64,000 bases of DNA, from IMG/VR virus record IMGVR_UViG_3300045976_000088, positions 33,605 to 97,604 of that record; one strand, given 5' to 3'. Origin of the DNA: a virus. Made by a program: the position numbers and the translations under genes. A model generated the notes under the pieces. It was not told the DNA's origin. It was given only the letters and a program-made list of their open reading frames with translations, and ran no database searches. Of the stretch, positions 7,374 through 14,935 are shown in pieces (the first letter of the stretch is position 1; every line of letters begins with the position of its first letter).

Positions 7374-7810
7374 TGCTCTGCCCCATCTGCGGCCGCCCGA
7401 CGCGCCTGCTGCGCACCGAGCCGCTGGAGGTGGGCGCAGTGCGCCACGTGCGCCTGTGCACGATCCCGACCGCGCTGGCGCACCCTCACGTCGAGTTCGA
7501 GACCGTTGAGGTGCTGGCCGCCACGCTGAGCGGCATGGGCGCGACCGCGTTGGCGCGCGAGCTGCACCGCGCGCGCAAGGGGCTGCGGCGCCGCGTCGAG
7601 ACCGAGACCATCCGGCGAAAGACGCTGAAGCTGCTGGCCGCCGGCAAGCGCACGGCGCACGTGGCGCGCGCGGTCGGCATAACCGAGGCCCGTGTTCGTC
7701 AAATTCGAGCAGAAGCGGCCGCTGTGACGGTATCCTCCGCGCATGGTGAACCCGAACCCCAAAGCGAAACCGGACCTGAAGCACGGCAACAGCCACCCGC
7801 TGCGCGCTGA
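7373..7810 (+). CDS. Putative HTH protein with N-terminal CxxC
   Basis: A 145-aa protein. It opens with LCPICGRPTRLL, which recalls the zinc-ribbon start of NrdR-like proteins, but only one later Cys is present so the ribbon is incomplete. Residues 82-110 (LLAAGKRTAHVARAVGITEARVRQIRAE) are a helix-turn-helix of the type used by small terminases and regulators. It overlaps the terminase small subunit by 68 bases, and that gene's promoter lies inside it. It may be a DNA-binding partner of packaging. Confidence 0.5.
   Translation: MLCPICGRPTRLLRTEPLEVGAVRHVRLCTIPTALAHPHVEFETVEVLAATLSGMGATALARELHRARKGLRRRVETETIRRKTLKLLAAGKRTAHVARAVGITEARVRQIRAEAAAVTVSSAHGEPEPQSETGPEARQQPPAAR
7721..7742 (+). promoter_or_regulatory. 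Leaderless-type promoter for terminase small subunit
   Basis: GCTGTGACG at 7721-7729, then TATCCT as the -10 hexamer, with the ATG at 7743 at predicted +1 and C at -1. It lies within the coding region of the preceding gene. No ribosome-binding site. Confidence 0.5.
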
Positions 7811-8417
7811 AGCGATCGAGTGGATTTACAACCACCTGTTCGTCAACGGCGAGAGTGACCTGCGGCCGATCTACGAGCGATACGAGAAGGGCCAAGGAGT
7901 CGGCCACCACACGGTTTGGGGGTGGATCCGCCAGGTCAAAGCCGCGGGCCCGCGCAAGACCGACCTGAGCGCGGCCGCGGCGCGCGTCGAGGAGATCATG
8001 GACACCGACATCGGCAAGAACCTGCCGGTGGCGCCATCGCCGCACTACGTCGCGAGCGCCGGCGAGCGCGGCATGCGCAACCTCGATATCCTCGGCTGCC
8101 TCTCGCAGGCGAAGCACGACATCGACATGCTGCGCAAGCACGCGGTCAAGATGGTGACCGATCCCGACACGGGCGAGCAGGCCGAGGGCATCAAGAACCC
8201 GCTGCTGTTCGAGAAGCAGATTCAGCGCCGGCTGAACCTGGCCGACAGCGCGATGAAGGCCATGAGCGAGGTGTGGAACCTGCGCACGATGCAGAACTTC
8301 TACGAGACCGTGGTCGACGAGATCGGCAAGGAATCACCGGAATGCCAGCAGCGCATTATGCGCCGCCTGGCCGCGCTGAACGCGCGCACGGGGATGACGC
8401 TCAACGCCAGGGTCTGA
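7743..8417 (+). CDS. Terminase small subunit
   Basis: A 224-aa protein directly upstream of and adjoining the large terminase. The N-terminus has a HTH-like segment (AIEWIYNHLFVNG ... HHTVWGWIRQVKAAG) suited to binding the packaging site. The centre and C-terminus are helical, consistent with oligomerisation. The family call rests on this architecture and on position. ATG 7743 coincides with the predicted transcription start. The protein recruits the large subunit to phage DNA. Confidence 0.75.
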   Translation: MVNPNPKAKPDLKHGNSHPLRAEAIEWIYNHLFVNGESDLRPIYERYEKGQGVGHHTVWGWIRQVKAAGPRKTDLSAAAARVEEIMDTDIGKNLPVAPSPHYVASAGERGMRNLDILGCLSQAKHDIDMLRKHAVKMVTDPDTGEQAEGIKNPLLFEKQIQRRLNLADSAMKAMSEVWNLRTMQNFYETVVDEIGKESPECQQRIMRRLAALNARTGMTLNARV

Positions 8418-8418
8418 C

Positions 8419-10491
8419 ATGGGCGGACCCACGAGCGGCCGCTGGCGCGCCAACAAGGCGAGCGTGAACGACTGGGAGTCGGGCCTGGGCGCTGCGATCG
8501 CCGCCCTGGAGGCAAAGACCGGCTTCGTGGTGACCGAGCGCCGCAAGGTGATCGAGCCAGGCACCACGTTCCGCGAATGGGTCGAGCAGCTGGCCGCCGA
8601 TGGCCTCAAGGTCGACGGCAAGCCGTTCACACTAGAGGACCGACCAGCGATGGCGTGGGTCTACGACCAGATCCCGAGCACCGAGGATGAAGCTTTCCGC
8701 CTGTGCCTGGTGATGATGAAGTGCGCGCAGGTCGGCTTCACGGTGTTCGAGATGCTGGCCGCGATCTACCTTGGTCTGCGCTTCGGGCCGGCCACCGTCG
8801 GCATGTTCCTGCCCGACATGAACCTGGCCGGCGTGAAGTCGACCGAGCGGTTCATGCCGATCGTGCGCAGCGTGCCAGAGGTGCACAGCCTGATGACACA
8901 AGACGCGGCCGACGGCTCTGGCCGCAAGGTAGGCGAGGGCAACGTCAACCGCCGGCGCATCGATCAGGCGCTGTTCATCTTCAGCTGGACCAGCGGCAAG
9001 GCCACCACCGAGTCGATCCCGATGGACGTGCTGTCCTTCGACGAGGTGCAGGAGATGACGCTGGAGCAGATCGAAAAGACGTACGAGCGCTTGAGCGCGT
9101 CGTCGATCCGCTTCATGCAGATGGGCAGCACTGCCAACTGGCCCGACCTGGACATCCACTGGTGGTACAAGAAGGGCAGCCAGCACCGCTTCTACACGCG
9201 CTGCACGACATGCGGCAGCGAGAAGCCGCTGGATGACTACTTCCCGGAGTGCATCAAGTACGACCCCGAGCGCCGCGCGCACCGCTACGTTTGCCCAAGC
9301 GGCCATTGGATCGACGACACGCAGCAAGGTGAGTGGCGCGCCGACAACCCGGAAGCCGACCCGCCGATCGACACCACGATCCCGAAGAAGGACCGGCCGC
9401 GGCGCATCCGCTCGCTGCACTTCCCGCAGTTCCTCTCGCCGACGATCAGCGCCGGCGAAATCCTCGACGCCTACAACACGGCCGAGGACATGAAGAACTT
9501 CTACAACCGGAAGCTCGGCAAGCCCTACCTCGATCCGTCGCAGATTCCGGTGACCATGGAGCACTGCCGCGCCGCCGAAGCCGCCGGCATCGCGCTGGGG
9601 CTGCAGTGGAAGCAGCGAGCGCGCGGCACATTCATGGGCATCGACCAGATGGGCCGCTACAACGTGGTGGTGATCAAGGAACGGCTGCCCGATGGGCGCC
9701 AGGCGACGATCCACGTCGAGGAGGTCTACAGCAAGGAGCCGTTCAAGCGCTGCGACGAGCTCATGGAGCAGTACGGCGTGCAGTGCTGCGTGCTGGAGCA
9801 GAACCCGAACTACAACGACGCGCACAACTTCGCCAACCGCCACCCTGGCAAGGTCTTCCTGTGCAACAGCTTCGGCGAGGTGAAAGAGGGCATGATCGTG
9901 TGGGGCGACGCGCCGAAGCTCGACGCCAGCGACCGCCGCACCAGCGACGAGGCGCGCGACCGCTACACGCTGCGCATGGACCAGTACAAGTGCATGCAGG
10001 TCTCGATGATGCGCATCGTCAAAGGCCTATGCCTGTTCCCCGACAGCAAGGCGCTGGTGCAGGAGGTGATGCACGAGGGCCGCATGCAGCTGATGCCGGT
10101 TCTGCCGCGCGCCTGGTACCACTTCACGAAGACCGCCCTGGTGGCCGAGCTCGACGAGGAGAAGGGCACCAACAAGTACAAGCGCTGCGTGCGCAAGGTC
10201 GGCATAGATCCGCACTTCAGCTACGCCAACATGCTCTGCGACGTGGCCTGGGCACGCGCGCACGGCACCAGCACTTTCATCCTGCCGGGAGACGATGTGA
10301 TCGAGAAAGACGCGATGCTGAAGAACCCGATCATCCCCGAGCAGCTGAAGCAGCTGGTGCGGCAGGAGATCCCCGCGGGCGACGTGTGCGGGCGCTGCAG
10401 CGCGCGCGACCCCGAAACCGGCCGGTGCGATGAACGCGGCTTCCTGGTGAAGCCCGAGCAGCCTGGGTGCGTGCTATTCGTGGCGTCGTGA
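8419..10491 (+). CDS. Terminase large subunit (GpA-like)
   Basis: A 690-aa packaging motor of the lambda GpA type. Residues 101-108 (KCAQVGFT) form the deviant Walker A, D208-E209 (LSFDEVQ) the Walker B, and D409 (MGIDQMGRYN) opens the RNase H-like nuclease that cuts concatemers. A CxxC-type zinc ribbon lies between ATPase halves (CTTCG ... YVCPSG), and the extreme C-terminus is Cys-rich (CGRCSARDPETGRC). Length is typical. It starts one base after the small-subunit stop. It uses ATP to translocate DNA through the portal. Confidence 0.92.
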   Translation: MGGPTSGRWRANKASVNDWESGLGAAIAALEAKTGFVVTERRKVIEPGTTFREWVEQLAADGLKVDGKPFTLEDRPAMAWVYDQIPSTEDEAFRLCLVMMKCAQVGFTVFEMLAAIYLGLRFGPATVGMFLPDMNLAGVKSTERFMPIVRSVPEVHSLMTQDAADGSGRKVGEGNVNRRRIDQALFIFSWTSGKATTESIPMDVLSFDEVQEMTLEQIEKTYERLSASSIRFMQMGSTANWPDLDIHWWYKKGSQHRFYTRCTTCGSEKPLDDYFPECIKYDPERRAHRYVCPSGHWIDDTQQGEWRADNPEADPPIDTTIPKKDRPRRIRSLHFPQFLSPTISAGEILDAYNTAEDMKNFYNRKLGKPYLDPSQIPVTMEHCRAAEAAGIALGLQWKQRARGTFMGIDQMGRYNVVVIKERLPDGRQATIHVEEVYSKEPFKRCDELMEQYGVQCCVLEQNPNYNDAHNFANRHPGKVFLCNSFGEVKEGMIVWGDAPKLDASDRRTSDEARDRYTLRMDQYKCMQVSMMRIVKGLCLFPDSKALVQEVMHEGRMQLMPVLPRAWYHFTKTALVAELDEEKGTNKYKRCVRKVGIDPHFSYANMLCDVAWARAHGTSTFILPGDDVIEKDAMLKNPIIPEQLKQLVRQEIPAGDVCGRCSARDPETGRCDERGFLVKPEQPGCVLFVAS

Positions 10492-10632
10492 CGTGACGAT
10501 GAAGGCTCTTGGACGGAAAGCCTAGACCAACCTCACCAGCCAGGAGATCGACGATGAAACGCTGACGCGCCCAACCCGCGCCCGACGAGTAGCCCCGGCA
10601 TCGCAACTGCGCGCCGGGGCTACGCTTTTTTG
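10485..10632 (+). ncRNA. Candidate small RNA between phage promoter and terminator
   Basis: GTCGTGACG (10485-10493) followed by GACGAT gives a predicted start near 10507. A strong terminator ends at about 10632, and no real gene lies between. The transcript would be about 125 nt. It contains an AGGCT/AGCCT repeat at its beginning and a GGAG-preceded three-codon minigene (ATG AAA CGC TGA, 10554-10565). Confidence 0.45.
10590..10632 (+). terminator. Rho-independent terminator after terminase
   Basis: TAGCCCCGGC (10590-10599) pairs with GCCGGGGCTA (10612-10621) in a perfect 10-bp stem; TTTTTT follows at 10626. Confidence 0.85.
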
Positions 10633-10636
10633 AGCG

Positions 10637-10651
10637 GCGCGACAGATTAAG
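10637..10651 (-). repeat. 15-bp inverted-repeat partner (with 6193-6207)
   Basis: Exact reverse complement of CTTAATCTGTCGCGC. It lies two bases beyond the stop codon of the minus-strand gene at 10654-10887, mirroring the position of the other copy after its gene. Confidence 0.6.
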
Positions 10652-10653
10652 GA

Positions 10654-10887
10654 TCAGGCAGGCGCAGGCTCCGGCAGTTCGTAGCGGCCGCTGTCGCGCG
10701 GGAACAGGTGCACCAGCACCCAGTCGCTCGGCTTGCGCGACGGGTCATGCAGGTCGGCGTCATACACGACCCAGCGACCTGGCGGTATTCGGTAGAGCTC
10801 GGCCAGGCGCGACGCGCCGATGTGGTGGTATTGGCCGTCGTGCTGCGATCGCACGCAGCCCGGGTGAAGGACGTACATCGTTTCCAT
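10654..10887 (-). CDS. Small phage protein (MYVLHPG type)
   Basis: A 77-aa minus-strand product beginning METMYVLHPGCVRS, then HHIGASRLAELYRI and a VVYD strand. I recognise this as a common small phage hypothetical that is often encoded as an isolated gene. SD GGGG is about 8 bases before ATG. A GGGTGA/TCACCC inverted repeat at 10905-10921 upstream could be its operator. Function unknown. Confidence 0.65.
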   Translation of the reverse strand: METMYVLHPGCVRSQHDGQYHHIGASRLAELYRIPPGRWVVYDADLHDPSRKPSDWVLVHLFPRDSGRYELPEPAPA

Positions 10888-10981
10888 AGCTGCCCCTATG
10901 ACGTGGGTGATTGTCTCACCCGGCCGCTGAACGCTACCCGCCCGGGTTAGGGGGAAGACGTAACAGCGGGCGCAGCGCGAG

Positions 10982-11003
10982 GTCGTGAGCGAAGACTGGC
11001 TGC
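10982..11003 (+). promoter_or_regulatory. Phage promoter upstream of glycosidase-like gene
   Basis: GTCGTGAGC at 10982-10990, hexamer AAGACT, predicted start 11004. This leaves an 18-nt leader that contains CGGAG before the ATG at 11022. Confidence 0.5.
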
Positions 11004-11021
11004 TCTAACCGGAGCAGTACC

Positions 11022-12212
11022 ATGTCCACCTTGCCCGCCCGCCCGCGCGTCGCCGCGCTCGACTACAGCCGCGACCTGTCACCCGCCCGCCAGGCGTTTC
11101 TCTCGCGCTTCCCGTTCGTCGTGCTGAGCTTCCTGCAGGCGCAGCTGAGCGCCGCGGCGCTGCCTGCCACGCTGGCGTTCCTGCAGGCACTGCGCAACGC
11201 CGGCACGCAGGTGGCGCAGTACACGATCCTCAACGAGTTCAAAGACCCGCAGACCACCAGCGACGAGACCTACTCGTGGTGGCAGCAGTTGAACGCCAAC
11301 GCCTGGTGGGCACTGAACGCCGGCGCCAAGGTGCAGTGGACGACCGCATTCGGAAACTTCGAGGCCAACCCGACGCGCGAGACGCAGCCCGACGCGCAGG
11401 GCCGCCATGTGCCGCAGGCGCGCGCCGAATGGGACTGGTCGAACCGCCTGCAGTACCTGGCGCCGCTGGTGGGCTACGTGTTCTGCGACAACACGATGTT
11501 CCAGCCGCGAGTGACCGCCGACTACAACTGCGACGGCACGAGCGAGACGCCGGCCCAGGCCGCGCAGGCATTCCGCACGGGCTACGCCGAGTTCTTCGCG
11601 GCGCTGCAGGCGCGCGGCTTCAAGGTGATGGGCAACAGCGACTGCGACACCTCGGCTGCCGGCGGCTACGGCTGCAGCCTGTCGAAGCCTGAGCTCAAGG
11701 GTGTCGCGCAAGGTGCGTTCCTGGAAGGCGTCGCCGGCAAGAGCTACAGCCTGGAGGGGTTCGCCGGCGTGGCCGCGGTGCTGAAGTACATCCGCAGCGC
11801 GATCAACGCGACGCAGCCAGGCAGCCCGGTGCTGGTGAACGTCTACGCCGACCTGCCGACCAGCGTGCAGCTGGCGCGCTACGGCCTGTGCATCTCGATG
11901 CTGGAGGATGGGCTGTACTGCCTGAACGCGGCCAGCAACCAGGCGCCGCTCTGGCTCGACGAGTACGACCAGCCGATCGGCGATCCAACCGACGGGCCGC
12001 AGAGCGCGCCGACGCTGAGTGGTTGCTTCGTTCGCCGCTACAGCAACGGCATGGTGCTGGTGAACCCGACCAGTGCCGCGATCACGGTCGACCTGACTGG
12101 GCAGGGCCTGCGGCGTTTCTCAGGTTCGCAGGATCCGGTGGTGAACAACGGCCAGGCCGTCAGCCAGGTGACCTTGCAGCCGAAGGACGGCGTGCTGCTG
12201 CTGAAGCTCTAA
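11022..12212 (+). CDS. Putative glycoside-hydrolase-like TIM-barrel protein
   Basis: A 396-aa protein. Strand-helix units (FVVLSFLQAQ, VAQYTILNEF, AKVQWTT, VGYVFCDNTMF, KVMGNSD, SPVLVNVYADL) suggest a barrel. The C-terminal 80 residues (MVLVNPTSAAITVDL ... GLRRFSGSQDPVVNNG ... PKDGVLLLK) form a beta domain like those closing hypothetical glycosyl hydrolases of the GHL15 kind. Acidic residues at strand ends (FCDN, NSDCD) could be catalytic, but I cannot fix them. No signal peptide. It may be a virion protein acting on surface sugar. It sits between terminase and portal, converging with minus-strand accessory genes. Confidence 0.5.
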   Translation: MSTLPARPRVAALDYSRDLSPARQAFLSRFPFVVLSFLQAQLSAAALPATLAFLQALRNAGTQVAQYTILNEFKDPQTTSDETYSWWQQLNANAWWALNAGAKVQWTTAFGNFEANPTRETQPDAQGRHVPQARAEWDWSNRLQYLAPLVGYVFCDNTMFQPRVTADYNCDGTSETPAQAAQAFRTGYAEFFAALQARGFKVMGNSDCDTSAAGGYGCSLSKPELKGVAQGAFLEGVAGKSYSLEGFAGVAAVLKYIRSAINATQPGSPVLVNVYADLPTSVQLARYGLCISMLEDGLYCLNAASNQAPLWLDEYDQPIGDPTDGPQSAPTLSGCFVRRYSNGMVLVNPTSAAITVDLTGQGLRRFSGSQDPVVNNGQAVSQVTLQPKDGVLLLKL

Positions 12213-12649
12213 GCGGCCGCGTCGGCGCAGTCGTCGTTGGCCGCGCCGCGGCGCTTCTTGCCGCGGTCGCTGCGCACTTTCGGTGCCTTGCGCTGGTTCA
12301 CCACGCGCGCCAGGTCGAACACGCTCGCGACGCGCTTGCGCTTGACGCGGTTCTTCAGCGTGCGGCGCCGGTTGTACTGGCTGCTGGTGAGCGGAGGCGG
12401 CTTCGGCTCGTCGGGCCCGGTGCCGAGGCAGTAGACGGCGCGCGGATAGAACAGCGCCGTCCCGTTGAGGTCGCTGCGCTCGTAGCTGCAGATGCGCACC
12501 TTCTGGTTCTTCTGCGTGCGCAGCCGGTTGAGCGTGCAGGTGATTTGCCGGATATCTGATCCTTCGACGCCGGCCAGGAGCTCGCGCGCTGTGAGCGGGC
12601 CGTCGGCCAGCATGGCGAGGATCTTCGCAGTGACGACGCGCTTGGTCAT
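12209..12649 (-). CDS. Putative winged-helix DNA-binding protein
   Basis: A 146-aa product, last gene of a minus-strand run. The first 60 residues (VTAKILAMLADGPLTARELLAG ... IRQITCTLNRLRTQ) give a winged-helix fold, followed by a very basic region (YNRRRTLKNRVKRKR) and an Ala-rich acidic end. It overlaps the plus-strand stop at 12212 tail to tail. It probably binds DNA; target unknown. Confidence 0.55.
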   Translation of the reverse strand: MTKRVVTAKILAMLADGPLTARELLAGVEGSDIRQITCTLNRLRTQKNQKVRICSYERSDLNGTALFYPRAVYCLGTGPDEPKPPPLTSSQYNRRRTLKNRVKRKRVASVFDLARVVNQRKAPKVRSDRGKKRRGAANDDCADAAA

Positions 12650-13218
12650 GTGGTCGAGTGCGAGGGCGAGATCGCGGCGCGAGCCTTGCGCAACGCTGAT
12701 GCCGCCGCCTGGATTGTTTCTCGCTCGTCGCGCCTCAGCTTCGGGTGATCGCTGATGCCATCAAGTTCGGCCAGCAGCGCGTCGCTGATAACCACCGCTG
12801 GCGCTGCTGCCGACAGCCCTGCCACGCTGGCGGTGGCGGATGTATCGGCTCTGGGGCAAGTCGCAAGCAGATCGCAATTCCAACCCAGCGCCTCTGCCCT
12901 GGCGAATGCGTGCCTAGCGTCGCCCTCGTCGTTGTAGATCGCAACGCCGCGATCACGGTCCCAAAACCAGATGACCCACTTGCGCTGCTGCTCGTTAGCA
13001 GGCCCCGGCGTGCACCATGCGCCAACGCCAGTTTGTGCTGGTTCGAGCGGCGGAAGTTGCGTGGCCCCCTCGCGGACTTCCGCCACCACCTCCAGCGCCT
13101 GCTCGGGCTGGGGGGCGCCTCGCGTTTCACGCTGCCATGAGTCAGGCGAATGCGGGCACGGGCGAAGATCACGACGGGTGCAGTACGGGCAGCGCCAGGG
13201 CGCTTCACGGTTTGTCAT
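12646..13218 (-). CDS. Accessory phage protein with N-terminal zinc finger
   Basis: A 190-aa product. Residues 9-22 hold CPYCTRRDLRPCPH, a CxxC plus C/H zinc site. The centre has VAIYNDEGDARHAFARAEALGWNCDLLAT, a segment I know from early accessory proteins of lambdoid-type phages. The C-terminus is a helix rich in Ala/Arg. It overlaps both neighbours by 4 bases, so the minus-strand genes form one operon. Function unknown. Confidence 0.5.
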   Translation of the reverse strand: MTNREAPWRCPYCTRRDLRPCPHSPDSWQRETRGAPQPEQALEVVAEVREGATQLPPLEPAQTGVGAWCTPGPANEQQRKWVIWFWDRDRGVAIYNDEGDARHAFARAEALGWNCDLLATCPRADTSATASVAGLSAAAPAVVISDALLAELDGISDHPKLRRDERETIQAAASALRKARAAISPSHSTT

Positions 13219-14597
13219 GCTGATTGCTCCTTGGCGGCAGCAGCGAGGGCGGCCGCGTACCCGGCGCGGATGAAGTCATAGGCCGCGGCTCCCCGCTTCT
13301 CGTGCATGGTCTTGGTCATAATCTCGTCGCACTGCTCATCCGTCAGTCCCTGCGCCACTGGCTGTGATGCGACGACGGGAGCGGCGATGGATCGACGGAT
13401 GGCTTGCAGCGCTAGCCGGTCGTTGCTCAAGCCGAGAATCTTGATGGTCTCCCACAAGCGCTTCGCTTCCAGCTCCACCGTCTCTGCTGCCCCCTGCACG
13501 GGAGCGAGGTTGCATCGGATGAACTCTGCGACTTGTGGAGCGATCAAAACCGGCTCGCGTCCTTCAGCCGCTTCGATGCGATCTGCGCAGTCGAGTAAGT
13601 AGTCTGCTGTTGGCTTCGGGACGGGCACCAGCACGAACCCATCTGCCGCCACCGGCTCGGCCTGCGCGGGGGTAGTGGTGGGCGTCGTCAGGTATGCGGC
13701 CAGGGCCTTCTCGGCATCGTGGATGACACGGTATCCATGCGTCCCGTCGTCCTGCGCGTTGACCAGCTTGCCGAGGTGGCCGGGATCGCGGCTCGGCACG
13801 GCATCACAGATCGCGCTGGCGAGGTGCAGGGCGTTCATCACTTGCCACAGCAGCGCCACCGGCTCGGCCTGCGGGGTGGCGTCATTGACCATCGGGCCGT
13901 CCCATCCCGGCTCACGTCGCGCAGCCGGTGCAGGGGACGCCACGGGAGGGCGGACGGCGAGGGATGCCGCGCTCTTAAGCCACGCATTCACTGCGCGCCG
14001 GGCAATGTTGGTCATGTTCCCCCGGTAAGCGCGAGCCGCCTCGATGCTGGACAGCTCGTTGTAGCTCGGGTCACGCATGGCCGCGTGGACGGCAGCCGCA
14101 GCGTGATTAAGGGCCGCAGGGTAGTCATCGGCCGCCACCGGCTCGGCCTGCGGCTGCCTGTCGGGATCGTCGCGTTCGCCGGCAATCCAGTCGATCGCCT
14201 TTGCGAGCGCCGCGCCGACGGTGGTGTGATGCGTGTCGGCTTCTAGCCTCGCATCCTCCAACTCATCAAGCAAATCGGCACGCGCCGCTTCCTCGCACGG
14301 GTGAGGCTCGGCCTGCGGCTTCCCAAGCGGCGGCTTCCACTGCTCCCCCTCGTGGTACGTGTAGCCCAGGCCCTGCAGCGTCTTGACGGCAGCGTCGCGC
14401 GCGGCTCGGCTTGGATTCTCGGACTGCAGCTGTGCGGAGATCGCTTCACGCGCATACTCCTGCACGCACATCTGCAGCGCCGCCGCGATGTCCTGGCGCC
14501 CCATTACGCTCGGGTGCGCAGCACTCCATTCGTTCACAAGGCTCCAAAATTTCTTCTGAAGGGATGGCAGTGGCGCGATATTGGTGTTCTCAGCCAC
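13215..14597 (-). CDS. Ea22-like mosaic early protein with QAEPV linkers
   Basis: A 460-aa product. Unrelated helical modules are joined by repeated linkers: KPQAEP, RQPQAEPVAADD, TPQAEPVAL and PAQAEPVAADG. A DGFVLVPVPKPTADYL segment at about 325-340 resembles the phage Ea22/Eaa-type accessory proteins, which are built by module shuffling. GTG 14597 is preferred: it overlaps the upstream stop codon, whereas the longer open frame reads antisense through the neighbour. Function of this family is not established. Confidence 0.5.
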   Translation of the reverse strand: MAENTNIAPLPSLQKKFWSLVNEWSAAHPSVMGRQDIAAALQMCVQEYAREAISAQLQSENPSRAARDAAVKTLQGLGYTYHEGEQWKPPLGKPQAEPHPCEEAARADLLDELEDARLEADTHHTTVGAALAKAIDWIAGERDDPDRQPQAEPVAADDYPAALNHAAAAVHAAMRDPSYNELSSIEAARAYRGNMTNIARRAVNAWLKSAASLAVRPPVASPAPAARREPGWDGPMVNDATPQAEPVALLWQVMNALHLASAICDAVPSRDPGHLGKLVNAQDDGTHGYRVIHDAEKALAAYLTTPTTTPAQAEPVAADGFVLVPVPKPTADYLLDCADRIEAAEGREPVLIAPQVAEFIRCNLAPVQGAAETVELEAKRLWETIKILGLSNDRLALQAIRRSIAAPVVASQPVAQGLTDEQCDEIMTKTMHEKRGAAAYDFIRAGYAAALAAAAKEQSA

Positions 14598-14829
14598 GAC
14601 CCACCCCCATCCCGCAGTCGCACCGCCCAGGCCGCCGGCCCTGCTGGCAGCCGCCGCCGGCACAGCCGTTGTTCGTCGGGGCGTACTTCACCAGCAGCCG
14701 CAGCAGGCCGCAGGCGGCGATCGCGAGGGTGAAGTAGCTGCTGATGCCGAGCACCAGGCAGAGCACCAGCGGAATCAGAATGACGCCTGCGGCGACGATG
14801 ATCCGGTCGGGGTGAACGGGTGATTTCAC
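14590..14829 (-). CDS. Small membrane protein with Gly/Cys tail
   Basis: A 79-aa product and first gene of the minus-strand operon. GTG start preceded by TTGGAGAG. One or two hydrophobic helices (IIVAAGVILIPLVLCLVL, then FTLAIAACGLLRLLV) are followed by a Cys/Gly/Arg tail. The stop overlaps the next start. The promoter must lie in 14830-14913, which also holds the plus-strand portal promoter. Function unknown. Confidence 0.5.
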   Translation of the reverse strand: MKSPVHPDRIIVAAGVILIPLVLCLVLGISSYFTLAIAACGLLRLLVKYAPTNNGCAGGGCQQGRRPGRCDCGMGVGRG

Positions 14830-14870
14830 AGACTCTCCAATGGGTTGCGGGGTGGTCGAATTGTACGCCA

Positions 14871-14891
14871 GCTAATCAAAAAAGATCAAAT
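14871..14891. promoter_or_regulatory. AT-rich GATCAAA-type element between divergent operons
   Basis: CTAATCAAAAAAGATCAAAT stands in the gap between the minus-strand operon and the portal gene, just upstream of a GTCGTGACG site. The A-tract could bend DNA or act as an UP element. Related elements are at 4731, 18475 and 19466. Confidence 0.35.
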
Positions 14892-14913
14892 CAGCGCCCG
14901 CGCTGCTCCGGCT

Positions 14914-14935
14914 GTCGTGACGACACCATGGCGAC
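14914..14935 (+). promoter_or_regulatory. Leaderless-type promoter for portal gene
   Basis: Exact GTCGTGACG at 14914-14922, hexamer CACCAT, C at -1 and ATG 14936 at +1. No Shine-Dalgarno sequence. Confidence 0.6.
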
